From Corbicula japonica (Eukaryota; Mollusca; Bivalvia; Venerida; Cyrenidae): a DNA stretch of 64,000 nt. The notes under the pieces are model-generated. The model was not told where the DNA came from. It searched no databases and was given only the letters and a program-made list of their open reading frames with translations. Location: assembly GCA_038501625.1 (NCBI GenBank), contig JAZAYU010000177.1:372001-436000 (forward strand). The letters are read 5' to 3'. Positions 1 through 12,200 of the stretch are shown here, in pieces. The first letter of the stretch is position 1. Each line of letters opens with the position of its first letter. The position numbers and the translations under genes were made by a program.

Positions 1-1006
1 ACTCAAAAATGAATAAAGCAAGAGTTATGGTTCTTGTGCACTGCACTGCTCCTCTCTGAGATCTATCTAGTTAGGAAGGTTCAACTTCATAACTCTTATA
101 CTTTGTGAGATATGCCCCAGACAAAAAGTAAGTATGAGAAATTTGAAAGGGCAATAACTCAAAAATGAATAAAGCAAGAGTTATGGTTCTTGTGCACTGC
201 ACTGCTCCTCATTGAGATCTATCTACTTATGAAGTTTCAACTTCATAACTCTTATACTTTGTGAGATATGCCCCGGACAAAAAGTAAGTATGAGAAATTT
301 CAAAGGGCAATAACTCAAAAATGAATAAAGCAAGAGTTATGGTTCTTGTGCACTGCACTGCTCCTCATTGAGATCTATCTACTTATGAAGTTTCAACTTC
401 ATAACTCTTATACTTTGTGAGATATGCCCCGGACAAAAAGTAAGTATGAGAAATTTCAAAGGGCAATAACTCAAAAATGAATAAAGCAAGAGTTATGGTT
501 CTTGTGCACTGCACTGCTCCTCATTGAGATCTATCTAATTATGAAGTTTCAACTTCATAACTCTTATACTTTGTGAGATATGCCCCGGACAAAAAGTAAG
601 TATGAGAAATTTCAAAGAGCAATAACTCAAAAATGAATAAAGCAAGAGTTATGGTTCTTGTGCACTGCACTGCTCCTTATTGAGATCTATCTACTTATGA
701 AGTTTCAACTTCATAACTCTTATACTTTGTGAGATATGCCCCGGACAAAAAGTAAGTATGAGAAATTTCAAAGGGCAATAACTCAAAAATGAATAAAGCA
801 AGAGTTATAGTTCTTGTGCACTGCACTGCTCCTCAACGAGATCTAACTACCTATGAAGTTTAGTCTTGATACCTCTCATAGTTTTTGTGTAATTGTCCGG
901 ACAATATTATGACGGACGGACGGACGAACGAACGAACGAACGGACGGGACGGACGGACGGACAAAGCGACAACTATATGCTCCCCCGAATTTCGGGGGGA
1001 GCATAA
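1..1006 (+). repeat. 156-bp tandem array with terminal hairpin (pearl/Helentron-like)
   Basis: A 156-bp unit beginning ACTCAAAAATGAATAAAG starts at 1, 157, 313, 469, 625 and 781, so the period is exact and copies are nearly identical. The array enters from the left edge. It is followed by a (GACG/GAAC)n stretch at about 912-962 and a perfect hairpin at 978-1004 (GCTCCCCCGAA...TTCGGGGGGAGC). Tandem core, then GACGGAC microsatellite, then terminal hairpin is the same architecture as the element at 56641-58418. The core even shares a GCACTGCACT block with it. Such elements are known in bivalves as pearl or Helentron-like non-autonomous elements. The family assignment is inference. Confidence 0.7.
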
Positions 1007-2081
1007 AAAAATCATGCACCTGTCATAAAAATGATGGACTGAGCCACATAAAAAATATGTCAGGCACATCTACACATGATACCAAGTACCTCACTTGTTT
1101 AAAGTTTCAAGTCAGTATCTTGAAAACTGTTGCGGTAGTTTGTGCCGCAATATTTTTTAAAAAATCCTGCCATTATACAAAAAACTAGATTGCTGTGAAC
1201 TGAATGTTGGAAAACAGATTTTGTACTAGAGATGTTCACATTATGATAGTCACTTCTGCCAATTATTTTAAAATCCAACCATAGATGAAAATATATGGGC
1301 AAATACACAAACTATCATCAGTAAGGCCTGTATAGCAGAAATTACTAAGTTCAGAGTGTTGCTTTGAGCTGGATCTTGGAGGGAAGAACATGGGTTTTGT
1401 CTGTAGCACCTTGTTATTATAATTTCTGGAGGCAAGGGTTGCAGAGCCTTTCAGTCTTCAGGCATTTTTTTTAATATAAGAACTTTTAAAAATTTAAAAA
1501 TTTGTAAATGCAATCTTTAATAAAATAGAACAATTTTTTTCTTTGAAATTTACTTTTCCCTGACTTTTCACTGACTTTTCAGGACTTCTATTTTTCACTG
1601 ACCAATTTTCAAAATTCCCTGACTATTCCCTGACCTTGAAAAAAAATCAAATTTCCCTGACTTTTCAAGTCTGCTGGCAACCCTGATGATTAATGTCATA
1701 GTAAATAGTTTAATGATTATTGGGCTAATTACCAAAACTATGTCTATATTGTAACAAATTTATAGCAATAATCAAAGAAAGACCAGATAACTGAACAATG
1801 AAGTGAGCTAATCATATGTATATATTTAGGTAAATGAAATAAAAAAGGCTAATAATAATAATAATAATATTTTAATTGCTTCAAAAACAAGTTCTTAAAC
1901 TTTATTTTAGTTATCCTTGATGAGTCCAGGGTTTTAAACTAAAAGAAAAAAGCTGTATAGAGTAGAAAGTTGAAGAATTTCATCCTTGGTAGGTCTCCAG
2001 CCTTCAAACGTTGAATCAGGACCATTTCAATTCTTTATTGTTATAACTGACAACGAGACCAGTGTTGGGTAAGAACCTTAC
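1007..2081. other. AT-rich intron or 3' flank of the aquaporin gene, with repeat debris
   Basis: No exon that could continue the aquaporin (a TG-Y-NP loop) was recognised on the minus strand. A block at about 1550-1690 repeats the phrase CCCTGACTTTTC and ends GCTGGCAACCCTG, which looks like one end of a hAT-like element. A partner end may be at about 1434 (CAAGGGTTGCAG). An AAT microsatellite lies at 1851-1870. Confidence 0.4.
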
Positions 2082-2760
2082 CTAGTACAACCAGCATGGC
2101 ACTGTTCATAATCTTCAACAACATATCAATGTAACCATTCCCCGTGAACATCTGACACCAAAACCAAGCATCGTAAATCACTGCGAAGAACTCCACTGCA
2201 AAACCAACATATGCTGGCACATGCAGATCTGTTTCACATGCCTGGCTATAGTAGTCTTTCAGACGTGCTACATACGCTGGGTGGAGCTCTGATGACAGAA
2301 TGAACATCCCAAGACGATAGGCAGCAAACCCAGCTACAATCTGGATACCAGTTTTGACTAGACACTTCAATAACGGAATGTTCTTCCGGTAATACTGTAG
2401 CCAGACCATGATCGGATTTCCGTCCCCCGGCTGCAGTGTGTTCAATGTAATGAACAGCACGGGTACCACAGCACAGTAGTATCCTGGCTCTCCATGGTAT
2501 TTTCTCATTATACCATGACCAAACGGATAAGTACAGATTGTCATTGTTTTAATGAAATCTAGGAGGTATCCACGGATAAACTTTGGTGCAATCAGTTTGG
2601 TAATTTGGTGTAGGGTTAGTCCTATAAGATATGCCGAGACATACAGCACCAAAGCCGCTGGAATAGATGGCAGAACATCAGTGCCTGGTTTCCAGCCTGT
2701 CATGTTTTCAACAACTTTTCGCCATTCAAGGGCAAAATCTTGACCCAGGAGTGACTCCAT
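2082..2760 (-). CDS. AQP11: Aquaporin-11/12-like channel, first coding exon (partial gene)
   Basis: This exon encodes about 226 residues of a multi-pass membrane protein of the unorthodox aquaporin (AQP11/12, 'superaquaporin') group, which act as intracellular-membrane water or glycerol channels. Hydrophobic segments lie at about residues 30-50, 62-80, 93-110, 135-155 and 183-203. The first half-helix motif sits at 115-117 in the context GDGNPIMVW, so NPI stands where AQP11 has NPC. The spacing to the C-rich loop and to helix 5 (HVPAYVGFAVE) matches AQP11. The start ATG has a purine at -3 and G at +4. The open frame runs to 2041, but CTAG|GTAAGG at 2082/2081 is a strong donor, and the predicted exon ends just before the second NPA loop, as expected if that loop is in the next exon. 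Paralogue (AQP11 or AQP12) is not resolved; the fold assignment rests on motif order and topology. Confidence 0.7.
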
Positions 2761-2968
2761 TTCTATTCAATATTTAACTAACCCAAATGATGATGTTTTC
2801 TTATCTATTTCTGAAATAAACAAAAGTATATTTTAAGATTTTGCAAAGTGATATGATAAGGAGCACTGTGATAATGATTTTCCAGTATTTGCAAAGTTAT
2901 GACAGGAAGGAGATGAAACTTGCAGCACAGTCAAACCTTTCTTCAGAAACCACTATGGGGAAACCCCA

Positions 2969-3284
2969 CAGGGCTTTTCATCATTATATAACAGACGCCT
3001 ATCAAAGGACTCTTGCCAATCCAAAAATATAATTTTTTTTTCCAATTGTGGGAGAGACATTTCCCAAAATGTTAGGTTAGTCGGGGGTGTTTGAAAATTG
3101 AAGTATAGAAAAATAAGGTGCTTAAAAAATTAGATTTAAGTTACAAGTACCTATTACTATTCAATTTTACAAACTAGAACCCATCTTTCAATTATATTTT
3201 TTTCCAAAATAAACAATCATCACGCATAAATTTCCCAATTGGAAAGGCCAGGGCCTCTTCCCAATTTTCTGATGAAAAGCCCAG
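2969..3284. mobile_element. 316-bp hAT-like MITE
   Basis: Termini are CAGGGCTTTTCATCA and its inverted counterpart TGATGAAAAGCCCAG. The 5-bp direct repeat CCCCA flanks both ends (2964-2968 and 3285-3289). There is no coding potential. CAG-start termini suggest hAT ancestry, but the short duplication is not the standard 8 bp. Confidence 0.6.
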
Positions 3285-3289
3285 CCCCA

Positions 3290-6109
3290 AAATTGTTTTT
3301 GAAGGCATGTGGTCTTTATTAACAGGTGAATTTGTTTTTACAACAAAGTGTTGGGACAAAAAAGTAGCCTTTATTCACATGTGGTCATTAGCACAGGTTG
3401 GACTAAATTAAAATTTTTCTTTGATAATCTATGGAACATAAAAAATGAATCTATAGCCACATAGTGACATACCAGTTACTACCATAATGAAATCTTATTA
3501 TAATTGTTATTCATATAAATTTGATAGTAAATGCATGGATCGACAAATCCTTTACAAGGTACATGCAACAGTTTTCTATTTTTTTGAAATATAAAAGTTA
3601 ACATATTGTGTGAATGTTACGGCAAAAAGGTATAAGTCAAATAGACCACATGTCATACAGGCCACAAGTCAAATAGGCCACAAAAAAGTCAAATCGGCCA
3701 CAGAAAGAAAAAAGTCAAATAGGCCACACATTTTATATTCCAAGTCAAATAGGCCACAAAAAGTCAAAAAGGCCACACATATTTTTTTATAAAAAAAAAA
3801 ACAAACAGTTTTTAAGATAGTTGATGTAATTAAGAAATGTTTAGATGTTAGTGAAATTTTGGAATGTGTTGTTTAATGTATAAAGGGTGTTAAAACAATC
3901 AAAAAATTAAGTTTGAGTAAGATTTACATTGGGTAAAAATGATTAACAATTAAGGATTAAATATCGGAACTAATGCTAAATAAAAACATCATGGAGGTTA
4001 TAACCTGCAATATTATTAATCTATCACAATTTGTTAAATGTAGCAATTACTCAATTTAAATGTTGGCACCTAGTGTCATATTGTAATTCTACTAAAGATG
4101 CATGACGTTAAATAAATTTTTTTTTGTAAAAGCAAGTAATAAATGTATTAATATAATAAATAACATCACTTTGTCAAGATAATTATAATTATTTTAATAA
4201 AAGTTTAATTTTGAAGTTTTCAGTTCTGGGTTTACATAAACTTGAATGAAGTCGAGCTCTGTAGTAAGTTCACATGACCTTGCATATTTTAAGAGTTTAT
4301 TAAATAATCAAATTGCATCAATTGACATTCGTTACAAATTTGCCTGTCACTATTCTAACAGTCATCAGTAACAGTTTCAGGTAGTACTTGTAAGTCTAGT
4401 GTAATTGACAATTTACTGAACACAGTTTTGTTTTTAAATTTACATATTAGGCTTTTTAAAAAGTATCATTTTTAAACTGATTTTTAAAATTGTGCTTGTC
4501 ATCTTGAAACTCTATAACAAATAAAAACATCATCTGAAGAAAAGTTAATTAATTTGTGTAATAGTCTTAATCTGTTCCATACACTGTCATTAGCAAAGGT
4601 GTTGATTAAATCAGTTTTGTCAGGGTGTCACATAGTATAAAAGATCACAATTTACAACACTTGTAGTAAGAAGTTTCACACATATTTAATATTATCAATA
4701 ATTTCTGGATTAAAGAAATAAATGATGCATAATTAATTAACAAACTATAAAATTTTATTAATGAAAGACAAAGATAACTCTGGGTTTTTTGTCAGAAATT
4801 TTTATATTGATTCAATCGGGAATTTTTCTTCACTTATTTGTATGCACTTTCTTAAACGATGAATAATCACAGAAGCTTGTTTTAAAGACGTCAGTCGGTA
4901 TGTCAGTTGACTATTCTTTTCAAAAGATTCAGTATTTAGTTGTCAATTGTAAATAATCCACATTTTGAATTAAATTTGACATTTCCAATTAACATGATTA
5001 ATTACATTTAATATAATTTGTTACACAACTCTGATGATTAAGATTATCTTCGTTGTTACTTAAAAGGGCCTGGACAAAGCTAAAGTTAGTATTAAATTTA
5101 CTGGAATCCTAAGTATTTACCGGACAATCAATTTACCGGACAAAATTTATATAAGTCGAATTCACACTCAATTTTTGATCAAATTCAGGAAAAAAATACG
5201 TAAGAATCATGTAGACACCTTTTGCTTCCGTGAAAATAACAACAATTTTGCAGTCGGTTAATTTTCAAGTATAGAAGTGATATTTTTACTACATGCCCTT
5301 TTGTTTACAATGAGAGTTCATGATTTCGTCACATGGGGGATTTATGGTAACTGTGCATGCGCCAATCTAGAGGCGTCCAAAGGGTGTTTGAAGATGTCTC
5401 ATCAAATTACAAAACGAGTACATAGAATGTTTTTTGTGCAAGTATATAAAAAATAATAAGCAGCAGGCGAACAGACTTTCATGAATTGATGATGTGATCA
5501 TTTTACGTTTTATCTTATTATAATATATAGCTACCTAATTTTTCACTCATTTAGGACCTCACTGTAGTTTGCCTACTTCAAATTATTTATAGAAATAGTG
5601 AAGGGTTTTCCAGATGTTGATGATGCTTAATGGAAAAAGGCCGCTTAGTGAATGTTTATGGAAAATAATCAAAATTTAAAATGAAAACTTAAAAAATATA
5701 CATTGAAACTCTTTGTCCGGTAAATTGTGCTTCCGTTACAATTTTATCTGTTGCCATTCTGCCTTTCTTTGGAGCCTCTTTTCATAAAATAAAACAGTGC
5801 TTTCAGTATCAAATAATCATGTTTTTGTAAAAGAAGAACCGACAATTACTCCGTCAAAGTTTTTCGTGATTGTGATGCAAAATACAAAATCTAAAAAAAA
5901 AATCAATTTTTGTCCGGTTATATGAATGATCCCAGTAGGGTCACACTTTCTGCTACTATTGAGGTCATATTAATTCTTAAAAAATTCCTTGATATTTAAC
6001 CAACCAAGAATGATGACCTCACCCTAATTACTGTCAATTTTCATTTATGATTCATTATTATTTATTTATTAGTATAAACTTATCATATGTCATAAAGGTA
6101 TACTTTTGA
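3290..6109. other. AT-rich intergenic DNA between divergent aquaporin and POLR1B genes
   Basis: No exon was recognised on either strand. The stretch holds a minisatellite at 3625-3780 (listed separately) and a recurring motif TTACCGGACAA / TTGTCCGGTAA at about 5120-5150, 5705-5725 and 5915-5925. The latter could be the eroded ends of a transposon, but I could not define borders. Confidence 0.4.
3625..3780 (+). repeat. Degenerate AAGTCAAATAGGCCACA minisatellite
   Basis: Seven or so imperfect copies of a roughly 17-20 bp phrase, AAGTCAAATAGGCCACA, separated by variable A-rich spacers. It creates a short open frame (SNRPH-type repeats) that has no other sign of being a gene. Confidence 0.6.
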
Positions 6110-7235
6110 GGGGAGCAAGACATTTCAACCCCTATGCAATTTGTAAAATCAAAGACTTTTCAACCCCTCTGGCATTTCAACCCCCAAAATATCTAAGACA
6201 TTTCAACCCCTCAAAATAACGAAGATATTTCAACCCCTAATAAATAAAGACATTTCATCCCCTCTGTCTTAACTATTAATAAATCAATAGACCATGAAAA
6301 TATGACATTTATTATATACTTATTACAATATTACATAACAATAATTATACAACAACAAAACAGGTAAGTAAACAGATTAATAATTGATTATGTACACAAA
6401 CAAATAATATATATAATGTTCGCAAATATATAATAAAGGCATTAGAAATGCAACTTCTTTAAACACAAAATATGTTTCGTGATTAAAGAAGTTGCGTTTT
6501 TAATTTCGTTTTCTATGTCATATGCACTTGAAGAAATAAGAAACGCAACTTCTTTCAAGAAGAAATTTATTTATTTCTTGTTTAAAGAAGTTGCGTTTCT
6601 TATTTCTGTAAGTATATATAACAATATGTGTGAATAATATACACAGTAGAGTCAGTGTTTCTCTTGTTCAGACATATTTCTATACATTCTACCCCATTAT
6701 GTCGCCAATCTTCAGAAATTCCTTGCACACAATTTTGTGATCATCATACTCATCCCATAAGTCTCTTATTTCTTTGTCCTAAATTCTAATGCTGAGGACA
6801 AATAAATTATAGGAAACAAAGTGTCATAAAAAATAAACATTTACATTCCCTATACATTTAAAAAATGTCAGTGATTAATAAATGCATTACATTTGGAATG
6901 GTTCAAAACCGCCAACATTTTAGAATGTGGAGAAGTTGAGTGTCACAAATTAGTAGGGGATGAAATGTCTTTGTTTTTTTTTCACCAGAGGGGTTGAAAT
7001 GTCTTAAATAATAGGGGTTGAAATGTCTTCAAAGTTAAGGATTGAAAATTTATATAAAAAGAGGGGTTGATATGTCTTCAACTCAGTTGTTGAAATGTCC
7101 AATGGGATATGGGTTGAAAAGACTTCAATTGAGGGGTTGAAATGTCTAGGGGTTGAAAAGTCTTCGTTTTGAAGAAAGGGTTGAAATGTTGAGGGGTTGA
7201 AATGTACGACACCCCTTCTGAGGGGACTGTTGTGA
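6110..7235. mobile_element. Foldback element with inverted arrays of AGGGGTTGAAATGTC
   Basis: The left arm (6110-6265) repeats GACATTTCAACCCCT about six times. The right arm (6945-7215) repeats the reverse complement AGGGGTTGAAATGTC about nine times. The middle holds two long hairpins built on GCAACTTCTTTAAAC / GTTTAAAGAAGTTGC (about 6449-6505 and 6537-6605). The whole is one large inverted structure, as in foldback transposons. No transposase frame is visible; the open frame across 7004-7261 is just the array read on the minus strand. Confidence 0.6.
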
Positions 7236-7668
7236 CCAAAATCATTTTTAAAAGGAAACATTTTGAACAGTGACTATGGCAGTGTCGATTTTAACATGGG
7301 GTTGTTTTGACTTGATACCCATTAGGACAAGTGTGGTACAAAATACACCATATCAATACTGAAGCTTTAAGAAACGTTATAAAGAAAAAAAAACAAATAG
7401 GCTACGAGGTCAGAGTATCATAGTTCATACAGTGCAACAAATTTCTTTGAAGTTCGATTTCTGGTTCCGTTGGGAAAACTGTATAAGATGTCTTCCGATT
7501 TTAACCCGTGTCTGGCTGCATATTTTCCCCAGCCATTGACATAATAAAATAACGTACATATTTACTCCAAAAGACCATATTTTCGGAGATATTTCAGTTC
7601 TCTTCTTGACACATCGGTTGCTTTCAAGAGTAGCTTCCCTTTTACGCGTGTAGGTTCTGGATAAAATA

Positions 7669-9095
7669 AACAGCGAAATAGAATATTTGGCGAAATGGGC
7701 AAAATGACGAAATGGAAATTTAAATATATATGTTATTTCAAAATAGCTCTAGTACAGTTATCGTTGCAGATTGCAGTTTAAAATCACAACTGTAACAAAG
7801 TATTAAGCATGGCACCAGCTAGATGGTTTATAAAAAACGAAATACTTATCATATTTTTTTTAGTATATTTTCTTTTTTCTTATATATGCTGCACCATAAG
7901 GGAAGTAAAATGCATATCAATAATGTTCCTGCAAGAGTTGATTTTTACCTGTTTGTGTATACATGTGTGTGTGTGTGGGGGGGGGGGGGGAGGGGGTGTG
8001 TTCTCTACGTGTGGCTTTTTCTGATATATTCACTTTTCCACACACATAAATATTAATGGTTCATTAATTTGAGTCTTTCACTTTTGTCTTTCACTAAATT
8101 GCTCACACACAAATATAAATGGTTCACTATTTTTAGCCAAATGGCGAAGCACACTCAAATAATTAAGAGAAAGAAAAAGGGAATAACCATGATCATTAGA
8201 AACATCATTAGCAAATGCTGAACTATTCTTACCTGACGCTCGCCATTCTTTCCATTTGTCATCTGAAATGGTACATAATACATAAGGCAAAACTAGCATA
8301 TGTGCCGTTCAAAATGAAGACAAGTATTACTATTTGGTCAATAAAGTAGCGTTGAACTTAATGAATGATGTATTGCTCCTAATAACAATTATTTTCTAAA
8401 AAAAAGGTAATATATGCATATCAGGAATCACCACTCACAAAACACAGCCTCCCCACGCAGCGAAAAAGAAGAGATGAAGAGAAAGAGAGCATGTTTTTTT
8501 ATGTCAATTTAAATAGAACGCCACAAAAAATTAACGAAGAAGAACCCTTCGGGATACCGCCTTAGAAACCGTTCTAAAACAAATTGCCACTTGGCGTTTA
8601 AACCAGTTTCTATGGTGCACCAATCTCACACTTCCCCCAACAGGTTCTCGTATCACAAAACAAGTACAAGTTGTTTTGGTGAAATAACTCCGACCCACCC
8701 ATCGGCTCAACAATGTTGCATGTAAAAGCACACAAACATATTATATAACATAAGAAGCTAATAGCATTGTAAAGCCAAAGGGTAGGTACTCAATGATCTT
8801 ACCGAGACCAGAGCTCCTGGAGTAAAATCATCAATAACACGAAGAACACGAAAGACTGAAGTGCTTTTATTTTCCAGTTCAAATAAAAAATTTCCATTGT
8901 GCATAAGGATTCTGAATATGAAAGTAAAATATAGCACACGTATAAGAAGAAATTGACAATAACATTATCAAGTGTTCCAATATAATTATTGATTATATTT
9001 GTAATGAATTAATTGACGTTATATTCTAATTGATTAAATTTTGTCGTGAAATTGCCATTTCGCCCATTTCGTCGTTCAATTTCTATTTCACTGTT
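7669..9095. mobile_element. Inverted-repeat-bounded insertion next to POLR1B start
   Basis: The sequence from 7669 (ACAGCGAAATAGAAT then GCGAAATGGG) recurs inverted at 9050-9095 (CCCATTTCGTCG...CTATTTCACTG), about 40-50 bp at roughly 80% by eye. The interior holds a G-run (about 7977-7990) and the retroelement tail at 8405-8848. The right arm ends about 80 bp before the POLR1B start codon. Borders and superfamily are uncertain. Confidence 0.4.
8405..8848 (-). mobile_element. 3' tail of a Penelope-like retroelement (truncated copy)
   Basis: On the minus strand this segment matches 55200-55700: the same phrases GATTTTACTCCAGGAGCTCT, AAGATCATTGAGTACC, CCTTTGGCTTT and TTGTTGAGCCG occur in the same order, ending in an AG/CT-rich stretch and GATATGCATATATTAC. 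At 55.2 kb this block follows a reverse-transcriptase remnant, so it is probably the 3' non-coding part of that element. The 66-residue open frame at 8531-8731 is a by-product of this block. Confidence 0.6.
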
Positions 9096-9173
9096 TAATC
9101 TTACCCAGCTTAATCATGGTCTTTGCAGCGCTGTTGCAACATTTATAAAGCGCCTATTGATTTCACATGGAAA
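9096..9173 (+). promoter_or_regulatory. POLR1B 5' flank / 5' UTR
   Basis: A short stretch between the inverted repeat ending at 9095 and the POLR1B start codon. A TTATAAA-like motif sits at about 9142-9149. There is an upstream ATG at 9116 (a 10-codon frame ending TAA at 9148) and another at 9167 in a different frame from the protein. No transcription start can be placed from sequence. Confidence 0.3.
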
Positions 9174-9248
9174 ATGATGGCCAGTTTACCGAACTTCAAG
9201 AATCTGACGGCAAACGGCTATGGCAAGCCGAAAAGTAAACAAAACGAG
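9174..9248 (+). CDS. POLR1B: POLR1B exon 1
   Basis: Encodes [17 protein letters not shown] and the following KPKSKQNE, which aligns with the vertebrate N-terminus (SLKHLTDPSYG type). Either ATG (9174 or 9177) could be used; 9177 has A at -3 and G at +4. The donor is ambiguous: GAG|GTGCAT at 9248 gives the human-like spacing to exon 2, while AAA|GTAAAA at 9257 adds three residues in the same phase. Confidence 0.75.
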
Positions 9249-12200
9249 GTGCATAAAGTAAAACTATTCAGGCAATGGTTTGTCCAGCAATTAAATCAAG
9301 CGGGGTCATATAAGCTGACTTTCTTGCGACCCTACTGTGATTATGATATCCAGTTATTGTAACTTACAGGACCCTGAGCTTTTTAACCAGCGAAGCTGGT
9401 TTTACTAATCACAATTCTGAAATCGGTATCAAACCAACTGGTAAAAGGCGATTTACGCATTTCAGAGAAATCAGAGTAAGTAAAATAGTCCCCAAGTTTC
9501 CGGTTACGTGTTAAAGTTGGTATTAACTACGTCATGTTGATAGGACAAAACCTGTGCGGTGCATCAATGGTCAAATTCATCTGTACGACAGTTTGATTAA
9601 ATGTAAAATCGGTGCGGTTCATATTTCTAGGACTTGATCGGTGCGGTGCAACAATGGTCAAACATTGTCCGTGACCACGATTTTTCACTCACCAAGATAT
9701 CGCTGGGTATATTCCATATCTCTGTGTCCGTCAGACGTATGGAATATGGGTCGCACTAATTTCTGCTAATTCGAAGCTCAAAATAACATTGAAAACATTT
9801 TCTTTATTTTGTCATTTTAAAGCCATTTCAATATTGGACTGTTTGTTTCACGAAATATCTTTTTTTTATCTTTAACAATAACGATAATGATAAATTTCCA
9901 TCTTAGCATATTTTTCTTCAATTGTTCACTTTATGAAACCAATGCGCAAATGCTTTCACTTGAAATTTTAAAGACATATTGCGAACATTTGTTTATTATT
10001 TGATGGTAGGCGTTCATGAGCGTTTAAATCACTGAACATGAAGCAATCATCATTGCTAAATTTGTTTATACATATTGGATTTCCACATATAAGCTTGATC
10101 AGTAAACAATAAACTATTGAGATGTGTAAAATTTTACATATTAAAACTACTATACCGGATATTACTCGTATAGAAATAAAGACATGTAAGATTTACAGAT
10201 CTATGTATTCGAAACATGCTACGAGCAAGCGCGGTACGTGTCCGGCTATCACGTGATCTAAAATTTGTGATTACTGGTCAGAAAAAAATGATCATAAAAG
10301 CGAACAGTTTAAATCCTAATCAGATCGCACAGATGTGCCAGCTGATATGGATCTAAACTGTTCGCACAAGCTATGAAGGTATATCTATGGTGTAAAGGGT
10401 TAACAGAAGCCTTCATCCAGATAATACATGGAAACCCTTATTTCCACTATCATTTAGACAAGAGGAAGTTCTTTGCGAGTAAACCAAGTTTTTTTTGCTT
10501 TTTCGTAAATGGATACATGTATGAGAATCATGGCACTGGTTATTCTCAATAAGGAAAATCGCTTCGCTGGTTTTCTGTACTTTCAGGACTTTGATTAAAT
10601 TATAGTCTGACAAACATGGAAGGATCATTAATGGTTTCCCCTGCCTAGCTGATCCTCTGTTTCCTCTCCCCAACCTCAGGTACCCTCCTCCCTTTCAGGG
10701 TCTATTTAATTAGTAGGGTTACCGCACTCGCCGATTGGTGAAAATATGATGTCGTCGTAGATCATGTGATCAGATCAACTTCCGCCGCCATTTGCAAATA
10801 GAGAAAAACACGACTGAAAATACGTGTAATTGATTCATTAAACTATACCTTTTAAGATAATAATCGGGTACAATAATCGGATTAAATACACAATGTAAGT
10901 ATTGATATTTCATTTCTTGTATTGATTGAAGTTAATATCTGTTTGTATAATGTGTAATATGCAAATTTACCAAGTCAGTTGATAATTGTTGTTCCAAATA
11001 ATATAGAAAAATTGGCCGATTTGGGTAGACAATGGGTTGTTTGTCCGGCTTTCAGTAATTAGTAGCGACTGATAATGAAAAATTGTTTAGTGGAAAATGC
11101 AAATAAAAGATGGGACAGTGCATCCAATGTAGAATTATATAGATACATTAGCTTGGGTCTTGACAATTTTAACAGAAACTTTCGCGAAAATAGGCAAATT
11201 TGGAATAATGGCGGCCATCCCCAAATATTACTCGTTAAATTTGATCGATATTCACACATTCAATTACCGACATAGGTGCATAAAGTTAGGGTTTTTATTT
11301 AGTTCCTTGGTTGCATTGTGCATTAGTACATAAATAAAAGCAATCTTATTGTGTTAGTTTGGTTAAAACTGTCTTCGAATTTCACGATAAAATGGCGTGT
11401 CTTCACCATGAGTGAAATTTTATAATTCTATTAGAAAGGTTCTTCAGTTTTCATTTTCAAGTTTTTAAAATGTATGAAAATGTTTCTTATAACCAGTGAT
11501 AGTTGTAAGATACCAATCTATGCCTTACTTAATATGTTTACATAATATTTGAACTGTAGATCCTGCTCTGAAATGAACTCGGATCTCTGGCTAACCATAA
11601 TATACCAATTGAGCTTCCGAGGCCTCTGATTTGAACACAGATAGATTCCTCCCAAAATTTACAAGACATTTCTAATCTACATGCAAATGTCCACACAAGA
11701 CCGATAAGGTTTGGAGGTTTGGATTGACTACCTGTGCTTATGCTTCGCCAGAGTTTTCAATAAGTAAATCATCCAGATTTATGTCCTCGTCCCAATGCAA
11801 AAAGTCATGTTTGCTATAAGACATGTTTCATCAACTATGACAAAAAAGTTAAGACTGGTGTAAGCAATAGTTTGGTCGGTCTTTGGTCGTTTTTGTTAAA
11901 AACAATCATCAAAGGCCCCATAGACAAACCGTGAATATTGGAGAAAGGCACGTGTGAAAAACGATGTTAACAAATTAAAAACAAAACTATTAAAAGTTGT
12001 GCCAATTAGCATCATAAGTAATGTCGCTCTTTTATTTATACCGAGCTCAAATGAAGTCGGAAAAGAAAGTGGCAAACAAATGACAAAAACTTGTCTATTT
12101 CAATCGTTGAGCTCATTAAATATTCTTTATTTTTCAACGACACAAAAGAAGTTAATAGATAAATAATAATTCGCTAAAATAACCAAAAGCAAACAATAAC

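Noticed and set aside
2552..2743. Plus-strand frame opposite the aquaporin exon
   Set aside because: It is the antisense shadow of the conserved minus-strand coding sequence.
11075..11275. 66-residue frame in intron 1 as a small gene or POLR1B exon
   Set aside because: It lies within the TIR-bounded element at 10696-12709 and has no similarity to the POLR1B N-terminus, which is accounted for by exons 1 and 2.
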